Source of the DNA: Actinomycetes bacterium
GTDB lineage: Bacteria > Actinomycetota > Acidimicrobiia > Acidimicrobiales > Palsa-688
Assembly (NCBI GenBank): GCA_021811865.1
Contig: JAKAQB010000006.1
Location: 37,109 to 101,108, forward strand
Direction: 5' to 3'
DNA: 64,000 nucleotides
The notes under the pieces are model-generated. The model searched no databases. It was not told where the DNA came from and saw only the letters and a list, made by a program, of their open reading frames with translations. Shown here piece after piece: positions 20,685 to 29,551 of this stretch (within the stretch, counting starts at the first letter, position 1; every line of letters starts with the position of its first letter). A program made the translations under genes and the position numbers.

Positions 20685-20719
20685 TGCGTGCTCTCCGTGA
20701 ATCCGGTGCCACCGCAGCA

Positions 20720-20735
20720 CTGACTGACTGTTCAG
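20720..20735. promoter_or_regulatory. TetR operator copy B (acyl-CoA synthetase / TetR divergent promoter)
   Basis: CTGACTGACTGTTCAG lies between the divergent synthetase and TetR genes. Its outer CTGA/TCAG are perfectly symmetric. The position lets one site control both genes, including the regulator itself. Confidence 0.65.
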
Positions 20736-20816
20736 AATGGGGAAGACGCTAGCGTCGGGGGCAAGCTCGTCGGCAACCCCGGCGCGCCAGCCCCACGACC
20801 GGGAAGGATGGCGCCG

Positions 20817-21476
20817 ATGTCCTCCACCGCCGCCGGTGCCGCAACAGACGAGCTCGACCCCCGCCGCACCCAGATCCTGCGCGCCGCTCTCGAGGTCATC
20901 GCGGAGCGCGGCTACAGCGAGACCCGCATCGCCGACGTCGCCGAGCGAGTGGGCGTGAGCCCGGCCCTCGTCATGTACTACTTCAAGACCAAGGATCGGC
21001 TCCTCGCCGAGGCGATCCGCCACGCCGAGGATCTCTGGTACGTGGACGGCACCCGCCTCATGGAGGCGATACCGACGGCCAGCGGGCGCCTGGAGGCCCT
21101 AGTGCGCATCACGTGCCTCTCCGACGAGGAGGTCGGCCTGTCCTCCGAGTCGTGGGCCTTGTGGATCGACCTGTGGTGCCAGGCGCTGCGCCGCCCGGCC
21201 GTCGCCGCCGTCCGGGAGGAGTTCGACGCCCACTGGCGCGAGACGATCCGGGCGGTGGTGCGTCACGGCCAGGCTGCCGGTGAGTTCGAGCCGGTGGATG
21301 CCGACGAGGTCGCCGTCGCGCTCTCCGCCCTGCTCGACGGCCTGTCGGTCCAGCTCGCCCTGCGCGACCCGGCCGTCACCGAGGAGCGGGCCTTCGAGAC
21401 GGCGATGCGGTTCGCCTCCCGGCTGCTCGGCTTCGCCTGGGAACCCCCGCAGCGGGTGCGCCGGCGCCGGGCGTAG
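20817..21476 (+). CDS. TetR/AcrR-family regulator, BetI-like C-terminal domain
   Basis: The product (219 residues) has a TetR N-terminal HTH (ILRAALEVIAERGYSETRIA, then RVGVSPALVMYYFKTKDRLL). The C-terminal ligand domain, with EEVGLSSESWALWIDLWCQA, resembles the BetI-type group, which often senses choline-like amines or acyl compounds. GGGAAGG ends 9 bp before ATG 20817, so this start is preferred over ATG 20808. Five matching 16-bp operators, one directly upstream, make it the probable regulator of the dehydrogenase, synthetase, binding-protein and aminotransferase genes. The ligand is unknown. Confidence 0.85.
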   Translation: MSSTAAGAATDELDPRRTQILRAALEVIAERGYSETRIADVAERVGVSPALVMYYFKTKDRLLAEAIRHAEDLWYVDGTRLMEAIPTASGRLEALVRITCLSDEEVGLSSESWALWIDLWCQALRRPAVAAVREEFDAHWRETIRAVVRHGQAAGEFEPVDADEVAVALSALLDGLSVQLALRDPAVTEERAFETAMRFASRLLGFAWEPPQRVRRRRA

Positions 21477-21538
21477 CACGAGGCGTACCGGCCATGGCAT
21501 GCGGGTCGAGGGCGAGCAGCGATCAGCCTGCGAGCCCT

Positions 21539-21564
21539 CCGGCGCCTTGCGCGCACGGCGCCGG
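21539..21564 (+). terminator. GC-rich hairpin after the TetR gene
   Basis: CCGGCGCC (21539-21546) pairs perfectly with GGCGCCGG (21557-21564) across a 10-nt loop, 60 bp after the TetR stop and ahead of the next promoter. There is no U tract, as is common for actinobacterial terminators. Confidence 0.4.
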
Positions 21565-21590
21565 GATGGTTGACTCCGCACGGAGACTGA

Positions 21591-21606
21591 CTGACTGACT
21601 GTTCAA
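21591..21606. promoter_or_regulatory. TetR operator copy C (binding protein 1)
   Basis: CTGACTGACTGTTCAA lies 45 bp upstream of the first ABC binding-protein start. An extra CTGA repeat precedes it. TTGACT at 21570-21575 could be a -35 box, placing the operator over the spacer and -10 region. Confidence 0.65.
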
Positions 21607-21651
21607 CCGAAGGCCGGGCGGTCTCCTCGCCTAGCAACGGGAGGGAGAACG

Positions 21652-23568
21652 ATGAGGCACCGAGGAGCTGGCCAGAGCGTTGATCCCGGGCGGGCACTGC
21701 CCGAGCCGCCACCAGCTGCCGACCACGGCGGCGGGCGCCGCTGCCGGCGCAGCTTCGGGGTGCTGGCCCTCGTTGCGGTCGGGGCGCTCCTGCTTGCGGC
21801 GTGCGGATCGGGCACCACCTCCCCGTCTGCCACCAAGACCACCAAGCCGGTCGTGAAGGGCGCGCCGATCAAGGGCGGCGTGGCCAGCTACTCCCTTGCT
21901 GTCGGCAACGACTTCACGTGGATGCTGCCCCTCGAGAACCAGGCCAACTACGAACCCTGGGACTTCAACGTCGAGGACGGGATGTGGCGGCCGCTCTACT
22001 TCGCCGGGGGGCCGACGACCGGGATCGACTACGGGTTGTCGATCGGCCAGAAGCCGGTGTACTCCCACGGCAACACCCAGGTGACCGTCACGCTCAACAA
22101 GGGCTGGACCTGGTCCAATGGGGCCCCGGTGACGAGCGCCGCCGTGCGCTTGTTCTTCCAGCTGGAGGCGGCCGGGGCCAAGGCGGGCAAGTACGCCCCC
22201 TACCTGCCCGGCGAGATGCCCGACGACATCGCGAGCGTGAGCTACCCCAGCGCCTACCAGTTCGTGATCCACCTGAAGCGGGCGTACAACCCCGCCTGGT
22301 TCACCGGCAACCAGCTCAGCTGGGTCATCCCGCTACCCCAGGCGTGGGACAAGACCTGCGCGACCTGTGCAGTCGGCAACAACGCCTCGACGCCTGCCGG
22401 AGCCCTCGCGGTCTTCAACTTCCTCTACAAGGCCTCCGAGTCGGTGTCGACGTACAGCACCAACCCGCTGTGGAGGGTCGTCGACGGTCCCTGGGTCATC
22501 AAGTCGTACAACCCGACCACCTACCACGCGGTCTTCTCGGCCAACCCTCACTACACCGGTCCGGGCAAGCCCCACCTGGCCGGCTACCAGATCTACAGCT
22601 TCTCGTCCAACACCGCCGAGCTCGACGCCCTGCGCTCGGGGCAGGTGGACTTCGGCTACATCCCCTTCAGTGACGTCGGCCAGATCTCGCACTTCAAGTC
22701 GAGCGGCTACAACGTCATGGCCTGGCCCAACTTCTACAACGAGGCCATGGAGCTCGGCTACACCGGCCCGTGGAGGGCGCTGGTCAGCCAGCTCTACATC
22801 CGCCAGGCCCTCCAGCACCTCGTCAACGAGCCGCTCTACGTGAAGCAGGCCCTCCACGGCTACGGGCTCGTCAACTACGGGCTCGCCCCCGACTACCCCG
22901 GCTCCAACCTCGTGGCCCCGGCGCTGCGCTCCGACCCATACCCATACAGCGTCTCGGCCGCCGCCAAGCTGCTGGCCGCTCACGGCTGGGTGAAGGGCCC
23001 GGGTGGCATCGACGTGTGCGGGCGCCCCGGCAGCGCGCCCAACGAGTGCGGACCGGGTATCCCCAAGGGCAAGCCTCTCAGCATCCTGTTCATGTACGCG
23101 ACGGGCAGCCCGAGCTTCCTCGCCCAGGTGGAGGCGTTTGCCACCTCCGCCAAGCAGGCTGGGATCGCCATCCCCCTCGACGGCCAGACCGAGACCACCA
23201 TGTTCTCGATCGCCGGCACCTGCCCGCCGGGGCCGTGCAAGTGGGGCATAGCCGGCTACAGCGGCTACATGTGGGACTTCGGCCAGTACACCGTCATCCC
23301 GAGTGGCGGCCAGCAGTTTGGCAAGGGCAACTACTGGGGCGGCGGCTACAACAACCCGACGGCACAGAGGCTCATCGCCGCTGACCACGCGACCCCCGGC
23401 CTCGCGCCGCTCTACGCCGCTCAGACCTACATCTCCCGGGACGTGGCGTCCCTGTGGTGGCCGGTGACCGACTTCCAGATCCTCGCCGCCAAGAACAACC
23501 TGGGCGGCTGGTACCCCCTCAGTCCGTACGCCAACTACCAGGTGTCCCGGTGGTACTTCGTGAAGTGA
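21652..23568 (+). CDS. ABC transporter substrate-binding lipoprotein, family 5 (peptide/nickel type), paralog 1
   Basis: This 638-residue protein has a basic N-terminus, a hydrophobic segment and the lipobox LLLAACGS near residue 46, so it is exported and lipid-anchored. The mature part resembles OppA/DppA-type family 5 proteins, including the late YIRQALQHLVNEPLYVKQAL motif. Conserved Cys pairs (KTCATC, CGRPG..NECG, CPPGPCKWG) occur in both paralogs. GGGAGGGAGAACG precedes the ATG. No permease or ATPase gene is in the window, so it must partner with one encoded elsewhere. Operator C places it in the TetR regulon. The ligand is unknown; oligopeptides or amine compounds are possible. Confidence 0.85.
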   Translation: MRHRGAGQSVDPGRALPEPPPAADHGGGRRCRRSFGVLALVAVGALLLAACGSGTTSPSATKTTKPVVKGAPIKGGVASYSLAVGNDFTWMLPLENQANYEPWDFNVEDGMWRPLYFAGGPTTGIDYGLSIGQKPVYSHGNTQVTVTLNKGWTWSNGAPVTSAAVRLFFQLEAAGAKAGKYAPYLPGEMPDDIASVSYPSAYQFVIHLKRAYNPAWFTGNQLSWVIPLPQAWDKTCATCAVGNNASTPAGALAVFNFLYKASESVSTYSTNPLWRVVDGPWVIKSYNPTTYHAVFSANPHYTGPGKPHLAGYQIYSFSSNTAELDALRSGQVDFGYIPFSDVGQISHFKSSGYNVMAWPNFYNEAMELGYTGPWRALVSQLYIRQALQHLVNEPLYVKQALHGYGLVNYGLAPDYPGSNLVAPALRSDPYPYSVSAAAKLLAAHGWVKGPGGIDVCGRPGSAPNECGPGIPKGKPLSILFMYATGSPSFLAQVEAFATSAKQAGIAIPLDGQTETTMFSIAGTCPPGPCKWGIAGYSGYMWDFGQYTVIPSGGQQFGKGNYWGGGYNNPTAQRLIAADHATPGLAPLYAAQTYISRDVASLWWPVTDFQILAAKNNLGGWYPLSPYANYQVSRWYFVK

Positions 23569-24832
23569 CCTGACCGGCGGTCATGGCAGGGCCGCGCCCG
23601 GGCACCCCCCGCCAGATGACCGTGAGCACGCCGAGGCCGAGCGCGACTGCGCCGGACGACAGGAGGAACGGCAGGCCCGGCGCGACGCCGAAGAGCGCTC
23701 CCGAGACCGTCGCTGCGACGGCGATGGCGGCGGTCTGCGCGGTCGCGGCGGCCCCCTGTGCTCGGCCGATGTCACGGGAAGGGACCGAGTGGGCGAGCTG
23801 GGCGGACTGGGCCGGCCAGCCTGCTGCGGTGATCACGGCCTCTGCGCCCCCGAGCCCGATCAGCCAGGCGACCGAGTGGACGAAGGGGTAGGCGGCCGCG
23901 AAACCACCTGTTCCGGCCAGCGCCACGACCACGAGGTGGCGCCGGTCGAGACGGTCGACGAGCCATCCCGCTGGCAGCGACACGACCGCGAACGGCAGGG
24001 CGAACAGGGTCCAGGAGAGCCCGATCTCCCATGGGGTCGCGCCGCGAAGGACGAGGAGCAGGCTCCAGCAGACCTCGTACATGCCGGTGATGATCCCGAC
24101 GGCAACGAAGGCGACGACGACCCCGAGGACCGAGCGGTTCCTCCAAAGAGGCAGTCGAGGCTGGTCGGGGGTTGCCTCGGCCCTCCGGCCGCCTGGCACG
24201 AAGGCGGCGATCGGGGCCGCCGCTGCCAGGACGGCACCGGCCGCGCCGAGGAAGAGCCATCGCATGCCGCCGAGGCCGGCGAGCCCGCCCAACAACGGAC
24301 CGATCGCCATGCCGACTGTCTGCATCCCGTAGAGGGCGCCGAAGGCACGGCCCTGGGCCCTTCTCGGGACCACTTCTCCGATGGTGGCGGCGTTGGCGAC
24401 GTCGACGACGCCGGTTCCGACCCCCTGGACGGCGCGGAAGGCGAGTGTCGCGAGCGGCGCTGAGAAGAAGAAGAAGAGCACGGTTGCGACGGCATAGGTG
24501 ACGAGGCCGGCGACCTGGATCGTCCGGCGCCCGATCCGGTCCGAGAGCCGCCCGAGCGGGTACTGGACGGCGACGGCCGCCAGGAAGAACGCCCCCATCG
24601 TGAGCCCGACGAGGGGCACCGAGGACCCGTGGCGGCGGAGGTAGACCGGCAGCAGCGGCAGGATGGCGCTCGCACCTCCCCACTCGGCAAAGGCCGAGAG
24701 GGACAGCGCGACGACGAGTCGCCGGGCGGCCCGCCTGTCGCCGCAGCCGCCGGGCCCCCGAGCGGCGCTTCCCTCGGCGGAGCTTGCGGCGGCACCTGGC
24801 CGGCGGACCTCGGTTGCATCGAAGGCCGTCAT
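23519..24832 (-). CDS. MFS transporter (drug/metabolite efflux type)
   Basis: This 437-residue protein has about 12 transmembrane segments and the MFS motif GRLSDRIGRRTIQ after helix 2, with a second-half counterpart GWLVDRLDRRH. The helix 5 region GMQTVGMAIGPLLGG resembles proton antiporters. It is probably an exporter. Its start overlaps the stop of the TetR gene by 4 bp, giving a two-gene regulator/efflux operon, and its 3' end overlaps the convergent binding-protein gene by 50 bp. It is probably not part of the surrounding TetR regulon, since its own regulator has a different operator. Confidence 0.85.
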   Translation of the reverse strand: MTAFDATEVRRPGAAASSAEGSAARGPGGCGDRRAARRLVVALSLSAFAEWGGASAILPLLPVYLRRHGSSVPLVGLTMGAFFLAAVAVQYPLGRLSDRIGRRTIQVAGLVTYAVATVLFFFFSAPLATLAFRAVQGVGTGVVDVANAATIGEVVPRRAQGRAFGALYGMQTVGMAIGPLLGGLAGLGGMRWLFLGAAGAVLAAAAPIAAFVPGGRRAEATPDQPRLPLWRNRSVLGVVVAFVAVGIITGMYEVCWSLLLVLRGATPWEIGLSWTLFALPFAVVSLPAGWLVDRLDRRHLVVVALAGTGGFAAAYPFVHSVAWLIGLGGAEAVITAAGWPAQSAQLAHSVPSRDIGRAQGAAATAQTAAIAVAATVSGALFGVAPGLPFLLSSGAVALGLGVLTVIWRGVPGRGPAMTAGQVTSRSTTGTPGSWRTD

Positions 24833-25464
24833 CCTTGCGCCCCCTTCCCCCGCCCCGGTCCCGCGTCGATCGAGTCCTCCAGCAACCTGGCCAGTGCCTC
24901 GCCGACCCGCTTGCGGAGCTCGCCGTGGACCGGAGCGACGCCGAAGAGGTCGCTCAGCCAGATGCCGTCGGCCGCGAGGCGCAGGAGGGTGGCGATCGCC
25001 GGGTCGAGGCCGTCGCGCTCGATCCGTGCCTGCCAGTGGTCGAAGCGCTCCCGGAGCGGTGCGAGCAGGCGGGGGTCCGAGGCCATGCCAGCAAGAAGGG
25101 CGCCGCTCAGGCTCCGGTCCCGCACGTCGTCGGGCTCGTCAGGCACGTCGGGCTCGTCGGGCTCGTCGGTGGGCTCGAGCGTCGCTACGACGTAGGCCCG
25201 GGTGAAGTCCCCCGGCTGGTCTCCGAGGGCACCGTGGTGCTCCAGATCCTCGTCGAAGCTCTCGACGAAGCGGGCCAGCATCGCCGAGACGAGGGCGTCC
25301 CGGCTCGGGAAGTGGTAGAGCACGCCCCCCTTGCTCAGCCCTGCCTCGTTGGCGGCCGCCTCGATCGTGAGCTTGGAAACCCCGTCGCGGATGACGAGAT
25401 CCTCTGCAGCGCGGATGATGCGCTCTTTGGTCCCAGACTGTGAATGCGAAGGGGTGGCGGCCAC
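24829..25464 (-). CDS. TetR/AcrR-family regulator of the adjacent MFS gene
   Basis: This 211-residue protein has a TetR HTH (ERIIRAAEDLVIRDGVSKLT, then AGLSKGGVLYHFPSRDAL). An acidic, proline-rich stretch with repeated DEPDEPD (about residues 102-116) interrupts the ligand domain. The GTG start lies 5 bp from a perfect 26-bp palindrome, the presumed autoregulatory operator. Co-translation with the MFS gene suggests that it controls efflux in response to a drug or metabolite. Confidence 0.85.
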   Translation of the reverse strand: MAATPSHSQSGTKERIIRAAEDLVIRDGVSKLTIEAAANEAGLSKGGVLYHFPSRDALVSAMLARFVESFDEDLEHHGALGDQPGDFTRAYVVATLEPTDEPDEPDVPDEPDDVRDRSLSGALLAGMASDPRLLAPLRERFDHWQARIERDGLDPAIATLLRLAADGIWLSDLFGVAPVHGELRKRVGEALARLLEDSIDAGPGRGKGAQG

Positions 25465-25469
25465 AGCCT

Positions 25470-25495
25470 TACTGTACCGTCTGGACGGTACAGTA
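25470..25495. promoter_or_regulatory. Perfect 26-bp palindrome, TetR/MFS operator
   Basis: Arms TACTGTACCGTC and GACGGTACAGTA (12 bp each) flank a central TG with no mismatches. It sits immediately upstream of the TetR start codon. The length and symmetry are typical of TetR dimer-pair operators. Confidence 0.75.
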
Positions 25496-25651
25496 GGAGG
25501 CCAGCAGGGACCGTGACCTCAACTGTCCACCAGGAACCGAGCTCAACAGCTTCAGCGGAGCACGACGCTGCACTGCGGAGCAGACGCTGTCACTGCGAGC
25601 TTGCCCACCGCGCCCACCGAGAGTGGTCGCCAAGCTGCCGGCCTGATGGAC

Positions 25652-25694
25652 CTTTGGAAGGTTGTTGTCGTCCAGCGACAACGGGCTTCCAAAG
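25652..25694. repeat. 43-bp inverted-repeat element, copy 1
   Basis: CTTTGGAAGGTTGTTGTCG, a 5-nt loop and CGACAACGGGCTTCCAAAG form a hairpin with three unpaired or wobble positions per 19-bp arm. The same 43-bp element, with perfect arms, is at 55488-55530. Both copies are intergenic. The shared sequence and length suggest a dispersed palindromic (REP/MITE-like) element, not a terminator. Confidence 0.7.
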
Positions 25695-26116
25695 TTCGCA
25701 GCGAGGGACCACTTCCCGCCGCTCCCCGTGGTGTTGGCGGAAGCAATAGGAGTGCAAATGGTCCTGTTCGGCGAAAGTCCCGGACAACGGGGCTCACATG
25801 GGGAATGCCGGCCACGGCGGGCGGGGCAAGCGACGGCGAACTGCAGGACAGGAAGACCCGAACAGGAAGACCCGGTGCTTCAGCTAGCGTTAGCGAGGAA
25901 CACCGGTGCGTACAAGGCGCCCGCTGGAGCTCCCCGGGCGGAGCGCGTCAGCCGGCGACACGCCGGCTCGCTCGTGCTACGCCGGCACTGGGCGCGCCTC
26001 CCCGCGCCATCGGCGCATGCTTGCGCGCACGGTCAGCCGGCCAGTGGGAGACGAACAAGCAGAGTCGGGTGGCGGGGGGGCTGTGCGGCCTCACTCCTTC
26101 CCGCTCACCCGCTGGC
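25695..26116. other. Gene-free stretch between the TetR region and binding protein 2
   Basis: No convincing gene was found. It contains a direct repeat of CAGGAAGACCCG (about 25850-25877), a loose hairpin bounded by CCGGTG and CACCGG (about 25874-25910), and a stretch near 25910-25960 that resembles the sequence just after the aminotransferase gene (about 28114-28165). The open frames here are shadows of GC-rich sequence. Confidence 0.5.
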
Positions 26117-28024
26117 TCACTTGCTCACGTAGTACCACCGGGAGGGCATGGGGTCGACGTAGGCCTGCAGTGGTGTCCAACCCTTCAGCTTGTTGCTCAC
26201 GAGGAGCAGCTCCTGTGCCGGGACCGGCCACCACAGCGAGGCCACCTGCTGGGAGATGTAGTTCTCGTCCCGGAAGATCGGGGCGGAGCCGGTCCCGTCG
26301 TGAGCAAGGTTCATGAGGTTCTGGGCGGTCGGTGAGCTCCAACCGCCACCCCAGTAGTTGCCCTTGCCGAACTGCTCGGTGCCAACGGGCACGATGTTGT
26401 TCTCGCCGTAGTCCCACATGAAGTCGGCATAGCCCGCCATCCCCCACTTGCACGGTCCCGGCGGGCACACGCCCGCGATCGAGTACATGGATGTGGTCGT
26501 CTGGCCGTCCAGGCTGATCTGGACCCCGACACTCTTCGCTGTCGAGGCGAACGCCTCGACCTGGGCGAGGAAGCTCGGCGAGCCGGTGGAGTACATGAAC
26601 AGCAGGCTGAGCGGCTCGCCCCTCGATATGCCCGCCCCGCACTCGTTGCTCGCGCTGCCTGGGCGCTCGCAGACGTCGACGCCCGAGGAGCCCTTCACCC
26701 AGCCGTGCGCGGCGAGGAGCTTCTCGGCCGCGCTGACCGAGTACGGGTAGAGCGGGTGAGTGATGGCTGGCGACACGTAGCTGCTGCCCGGGTAGACCGG
26801 CACCATCCCCCACTCGTAGAGGCCGTAGCCATGCATCGCGTACTTGATGTAGAGCGACTCGTCCACGAGGTGCTGCAGGGCTTGGCGCACGTAGAGCTGG
26901 CTCACGATCGGGCCCCACTGCTTGCTCGTGTAGCCGAACTCGATGTCCTGGTTGTAGAAGGAGTACCAGGGCTTGAAGGAGAATCCTTGGGCTTCGTACG
27001 TCTTCGCGATGCTGGCGTCACTGTGCGGGAGCCATCCATAGGTCACGACCCCTGAGCGGACTGCGTCCAGCTCGGCGGTGTCGGAGTTGAAGCTGTACAC
27101 CCCATACGAGCTCAGGTGGGGCATGCCCGGACCGGTGTACTTGTTGTTCCGGGCCATGACCGTGTGGTAGGTCGCCGAGTTGAACGAGGAGATGACCCAT
27201 GGCCCGTCGACGACCTTCCAGATAGGGTTCGTCGCGTAGGTGGCGAGCTTCTCGGACTGCCCGTAGAGGAAGTTGTAGACCTTCTCCGCCCCCGACATCG
27301 TCGCAGCGTTGTTGCCCACGGTGCAGGTGGCGCACGTCTTGTCCCACGCCTGGCGCGGCACGGGGTAGACGTAGGTGAGCTGGTTGTTTGTGAACCACAC
27401 GGGGTTGTAGGAGTGGATGAGCTGGATGGTGAACTTGTACGGGCTGTTGTAGGCAATGCTCTTGATGTCGTTGGGGATCTCACCCGGTGCGTGCGGGGCG
27501 TACTTCCCGAGCTGCACGCCGGCCGCCTCGAGCTGGAACCAGAACTGCACGTCGGCCGTGGTGACCGGCGTGCCGTCGGGCCACTTGTAGTCCCGGCGGA
27601 GGGTGACGGTGACCGTCGAGTCATGGTTGGAGTACACCGGCGGGTAGGCGAGCGAGATCCCGTAGTCGACCCCAGGGTTGGCGGGCCCGCCCGGGAAATA
27701 GAGGGGCCGCCACATCCCGTTGGTGATGTTGGCCTCGTACGGCTCGAAGTTCGCCTGGTTGACGAACGGGCCGAGCATCCAGCTGAACTCGTCTCCGGCT
27801 GCGGGCATCGCGTAGCTGGCGGTACCGCCGTTCAGCGGCTTGCCCCCCGACGTCGTGCTGGTGGGGTGCGACACCGCGCCGCAAGCGGAGAGCACGAGCG
27901 CGAGGACGCACACGAGGACCGGACCGCCAACGCGCCTCCCCCGGCCCGGCGCCCGGCCGCCGGTCGGCGTCTCGGTCCGCGCCCCCCGATGCCCCTCGTT
28001 CCAACCCTCTCGCGGGTGCCTCAT
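26117..28024 (-). CDS. ABC transporter substrate-binding lipoprotein, family 5, paralog 2
   Basis: This 635-residue lipoprotein (lipobox VLSACGA near residue 50) is clearly homologous to the protein at 21652-23568 along its whole length, sharing GMWRPLYF.GGP, FQLEAAG...GKYAP..PGE, WDKTCATC.VGNNA and the C-terminal Trp-rich region. They are paralogs lying in inverted orientation about 2.5 kb apart. As with paralog 1, no transporter membrane or ATPase gene is nearby. Operator D lies 53 bp upstream of its start, so both copies answer to the same regulator. Different ligands for one shared transporter is the simplest inference. Confidence 0.85.
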   Translation of the reverse strand: MRHPREGWNEGHRGARTETPTGGRAPGRGRRVGGPVLVCVLALVLSACGAVSHPTSTTSGGKPLNGGTASYAMPAAGDEFSWMLGPFVNQANFEPYEANITNGMWRPLYFPGGPANPGVDYGISLAYPPVYSNHDSTVTVTLRRDYKWPDGTPVTTADVQFWFQLEAAGVQLGKYAPHAPGEIPNDIKSIAYNSPYKFTIQLIHSYNPVWFTNNQLTYVYPVPRQAWDKTCATCTVGNNAATMSGAEKVYNFLYGQSEKLATYATNPIWKVVDGPWVISSFNSATYHTVMARNNKYTGPGMPHLSSYGVYSFNSDTAELDAVRSGVVTYGWLPHSDASIAKTYEAQGFSFKPWYSFYNQDIEFGYTSKQWGPIVSQLYVRQALQHLVDESLYIKYAMHGYGLYEWGMVPVYPGSSYVSPAITHPLYPYSVSAAEKLLAAHGWVKGSSGVDVCERPGSASNECGAGISRGEPLSLLFMYSTGSPSFLAQVEAFASTAKSVGVQISLDGQTTTSMYSIAGVCPPGPCKWGMAGYADFMWDYGENNIVPVGTEQFGKGNYWGGGWSSPTAQNLMNLAHDGTGSAPIFRDENYISQQVASLWWPVPAQELLLVSNKLKGWTPLQAYVDPMPSRWYYVSK

Positions 28025-28076
28025 CGGTTTCCCCTCCTCATCCCATTCGTTGCCGAGGAAGCCGCCGGCCCAATGG

Positions 28077-28092
28077 TTGAACGGTTAGTCAG
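28077..28092. promoter_or_regulatory. TetR operator copy D (binding protein 2)
   Basis: TTGAACGGTTAGTCAG is the reverse-strand form of the 16-bp operator (CTGACTAACCGTTCAA) and lies 53 bp upstream of the minus-strand start of binding protein 2. It differs from the other copies only in the centre. Confidence 0.6.
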
Positions 28093-28159
28093 CGTCGTGA
28101 AGTAAACCATGCCGGTGCCGGGCGTGCAAGGCACCGGTGGAGGTCCCCGGCGGCGCGCG

Positions 28160-29530
28160 TCAGCCGCCGACGGCGCCCGCGAACCGCTCGAAGTTGTCGA
28201 GGAACCGCTCGACGTCGGCTTCCTCGTGCTGCACCGACACCAGCCACTGCTCCGTCTTGCCCCACGGCGGGAGGAAGACCCCTCCGTTGTGCTGGAACAG
28301 CCAGTGGGCATGGTTGTAGCGGCCGTCGACGTCGAGAAAGTCGCGGTAGTTGCGAACCAGGTGGGCGGAGAACGTCACGCACCCCTTCGCCCCGACGATC
28401 ACCGGGTGAGCGACGAGGCCGTGGGCGGCGATCGACTCCCCCAAACCTTCCTCGACGCGGCGGTGGAGCAGCGCGATGCGCTCGTAGGCCGCGGGGGTCG
28501 CCACGCTCTCCATGACCGCACGCGTCGCCGCCATCGTAAGCGGGTTGCCGTTGAAGGTGCCGACCATCTCGTAGCCTCCGGAGGCGACGAAACCCATCAC
28601 CTCGTCCGTGCCGCCGACGGCGCCGCAGCAGAGGCCGCCGCCGATCGACTTGGCCAGGGTGACCAGATCTGGCTGCACGCCGGAGGCAGCCGTCATCCCG
28701 CCGGGGCCGACTGTCAGGCCCGTCTTCACCTCGTCGAAGCTGAGCAGCGCCCCGTGGCCGTGCAACAGCTCCTTCAGGCCGGCGAGGTAGCCCTCGTCCG
28801 GGGGGATGATGCCGGCGTTCATCATCACCGGCTCGATGATCATGCCGGCGACCTGGCCGGCGTGCGCCTCGAGAGCGCGCTCGACGCTCCCGAGGTCATT
28901 GAAGTTCACGATGACCGTCAGCTCCCGGATGGCGGCCGGGATGCCGGTGCTCGCCGCCACCGCGTTGGGTTGTAGGGCCGGGCCGACGTCTCCGGCGTCG
29001 GGCGCGACCGACACCTGGACCGAGTCGTGGTGGCCGTGGTAGCAACCCTCGACCTTGAGGATGAGGTCGCGGCCGGTGAACGCCCGCATCAGGTGCACGG
29101 CGTCCATCGTCGCCTCGGTCCCCGAGTTGCAGAACCGCCACAGCGGCAGGCCCCACCGCCCCGCCAGGTGCTCCGATACTGCGATGGCGTCGTCGGTGGG
29201 CTGGGCGAAGTGGGTGCCGCGGGCGACCTGGCGTTGCACCGCCTCGACCACTGCCGGGTGGGCGTGGCCCGCCAAGCCCGCCCCGTAGCCGCCGTGCATG
29301 TCCACGTACTCGCCGCCGTCGACGTCGTAGATCTTCGAGCCGGCACCGTGGCTCAACCACACGGGCTGGGGTCGGGTTATCTGCCAGCTGGAGGTGACCC
29401 CGCCGGCCAGGTGGGCCAGGGCCCGCACCGCCCTCTGGGCGGAGCCCGGTTGGCGACGCACGAAGATGCGCTCCTGCTCGGCGACGACCTCCTCGAGCCG
29501 CTGGTCGATCTCGGACGTGGTCGTCGCCAT
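28160..29530 (-). CDS. Glutamate-1-semialdehyde-type class III aminotransferase
   Basis: This 456-residue PLP protein belongs to the class III (GSA/omega-aminotransferase) group: HGGYGAGLAGHAHPAVVEAV, FCNSGTEATMDAVHLMRA, KVEGCYHGHHDSV, FDEVKTGL and LAKSIGGGL, whose Lys binds PLP. GSA aminotransferase itself normally sits with haem genes; here the context (a CoA-acylating semialdehyde dehydrogenase just upstream and ABC binding proteins) suggests transamination of a beta- or omega-amino acid such as beta-alanine or 3-aminoisobutyrate. ATG 29530 has GGAGG 6 bp upstream and is preferred over GTG 29542. Operator E lies directly upstream. Confidence 0.85.
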   Translation of the reverse strand: MATTTSEIDQRLEEVVAEQERIFVRRQPGSAQRAVRALAHLAGGVTSSWQITRPQPVWLSHGAGSKIYDVDGGEYVDMHGGYGAGLAGHAHPAVVEAVQRQVARGTHFAQPTDDAIAVSEHLAGRWGLPLWRFCNSGTEATMDAVHLMRAFTGRDLILKVEGCYHGHHDSVQVSVAPDAGDVGPALQPNAVAASTGIPAAIRELTVIVNFNDLGSVERALEAHAGQVAGMIIEPVMMNAGIIPPDEGYLAGLKELLHGHGALLSFDEVKTGLTVGPGGMTAASGVQPDLVTLAKSIGGGLCCGAVGGTDEVMGFVASGGYEMVGTFNGNPLTMAATRAVMESVATPAAYERIALLHRRVEEGLGESIAAHGLVAHPVIVGAKGCVTFSAHLVRNYRDFLDVDGRYNHAHWLFQHNGGVFLPPWGKTEQWLVSVQHEEADVERFLDNFERFAGAVGG

Positions 29531-29551
29531 GGTTGCCTCCACAGAAGCTGC

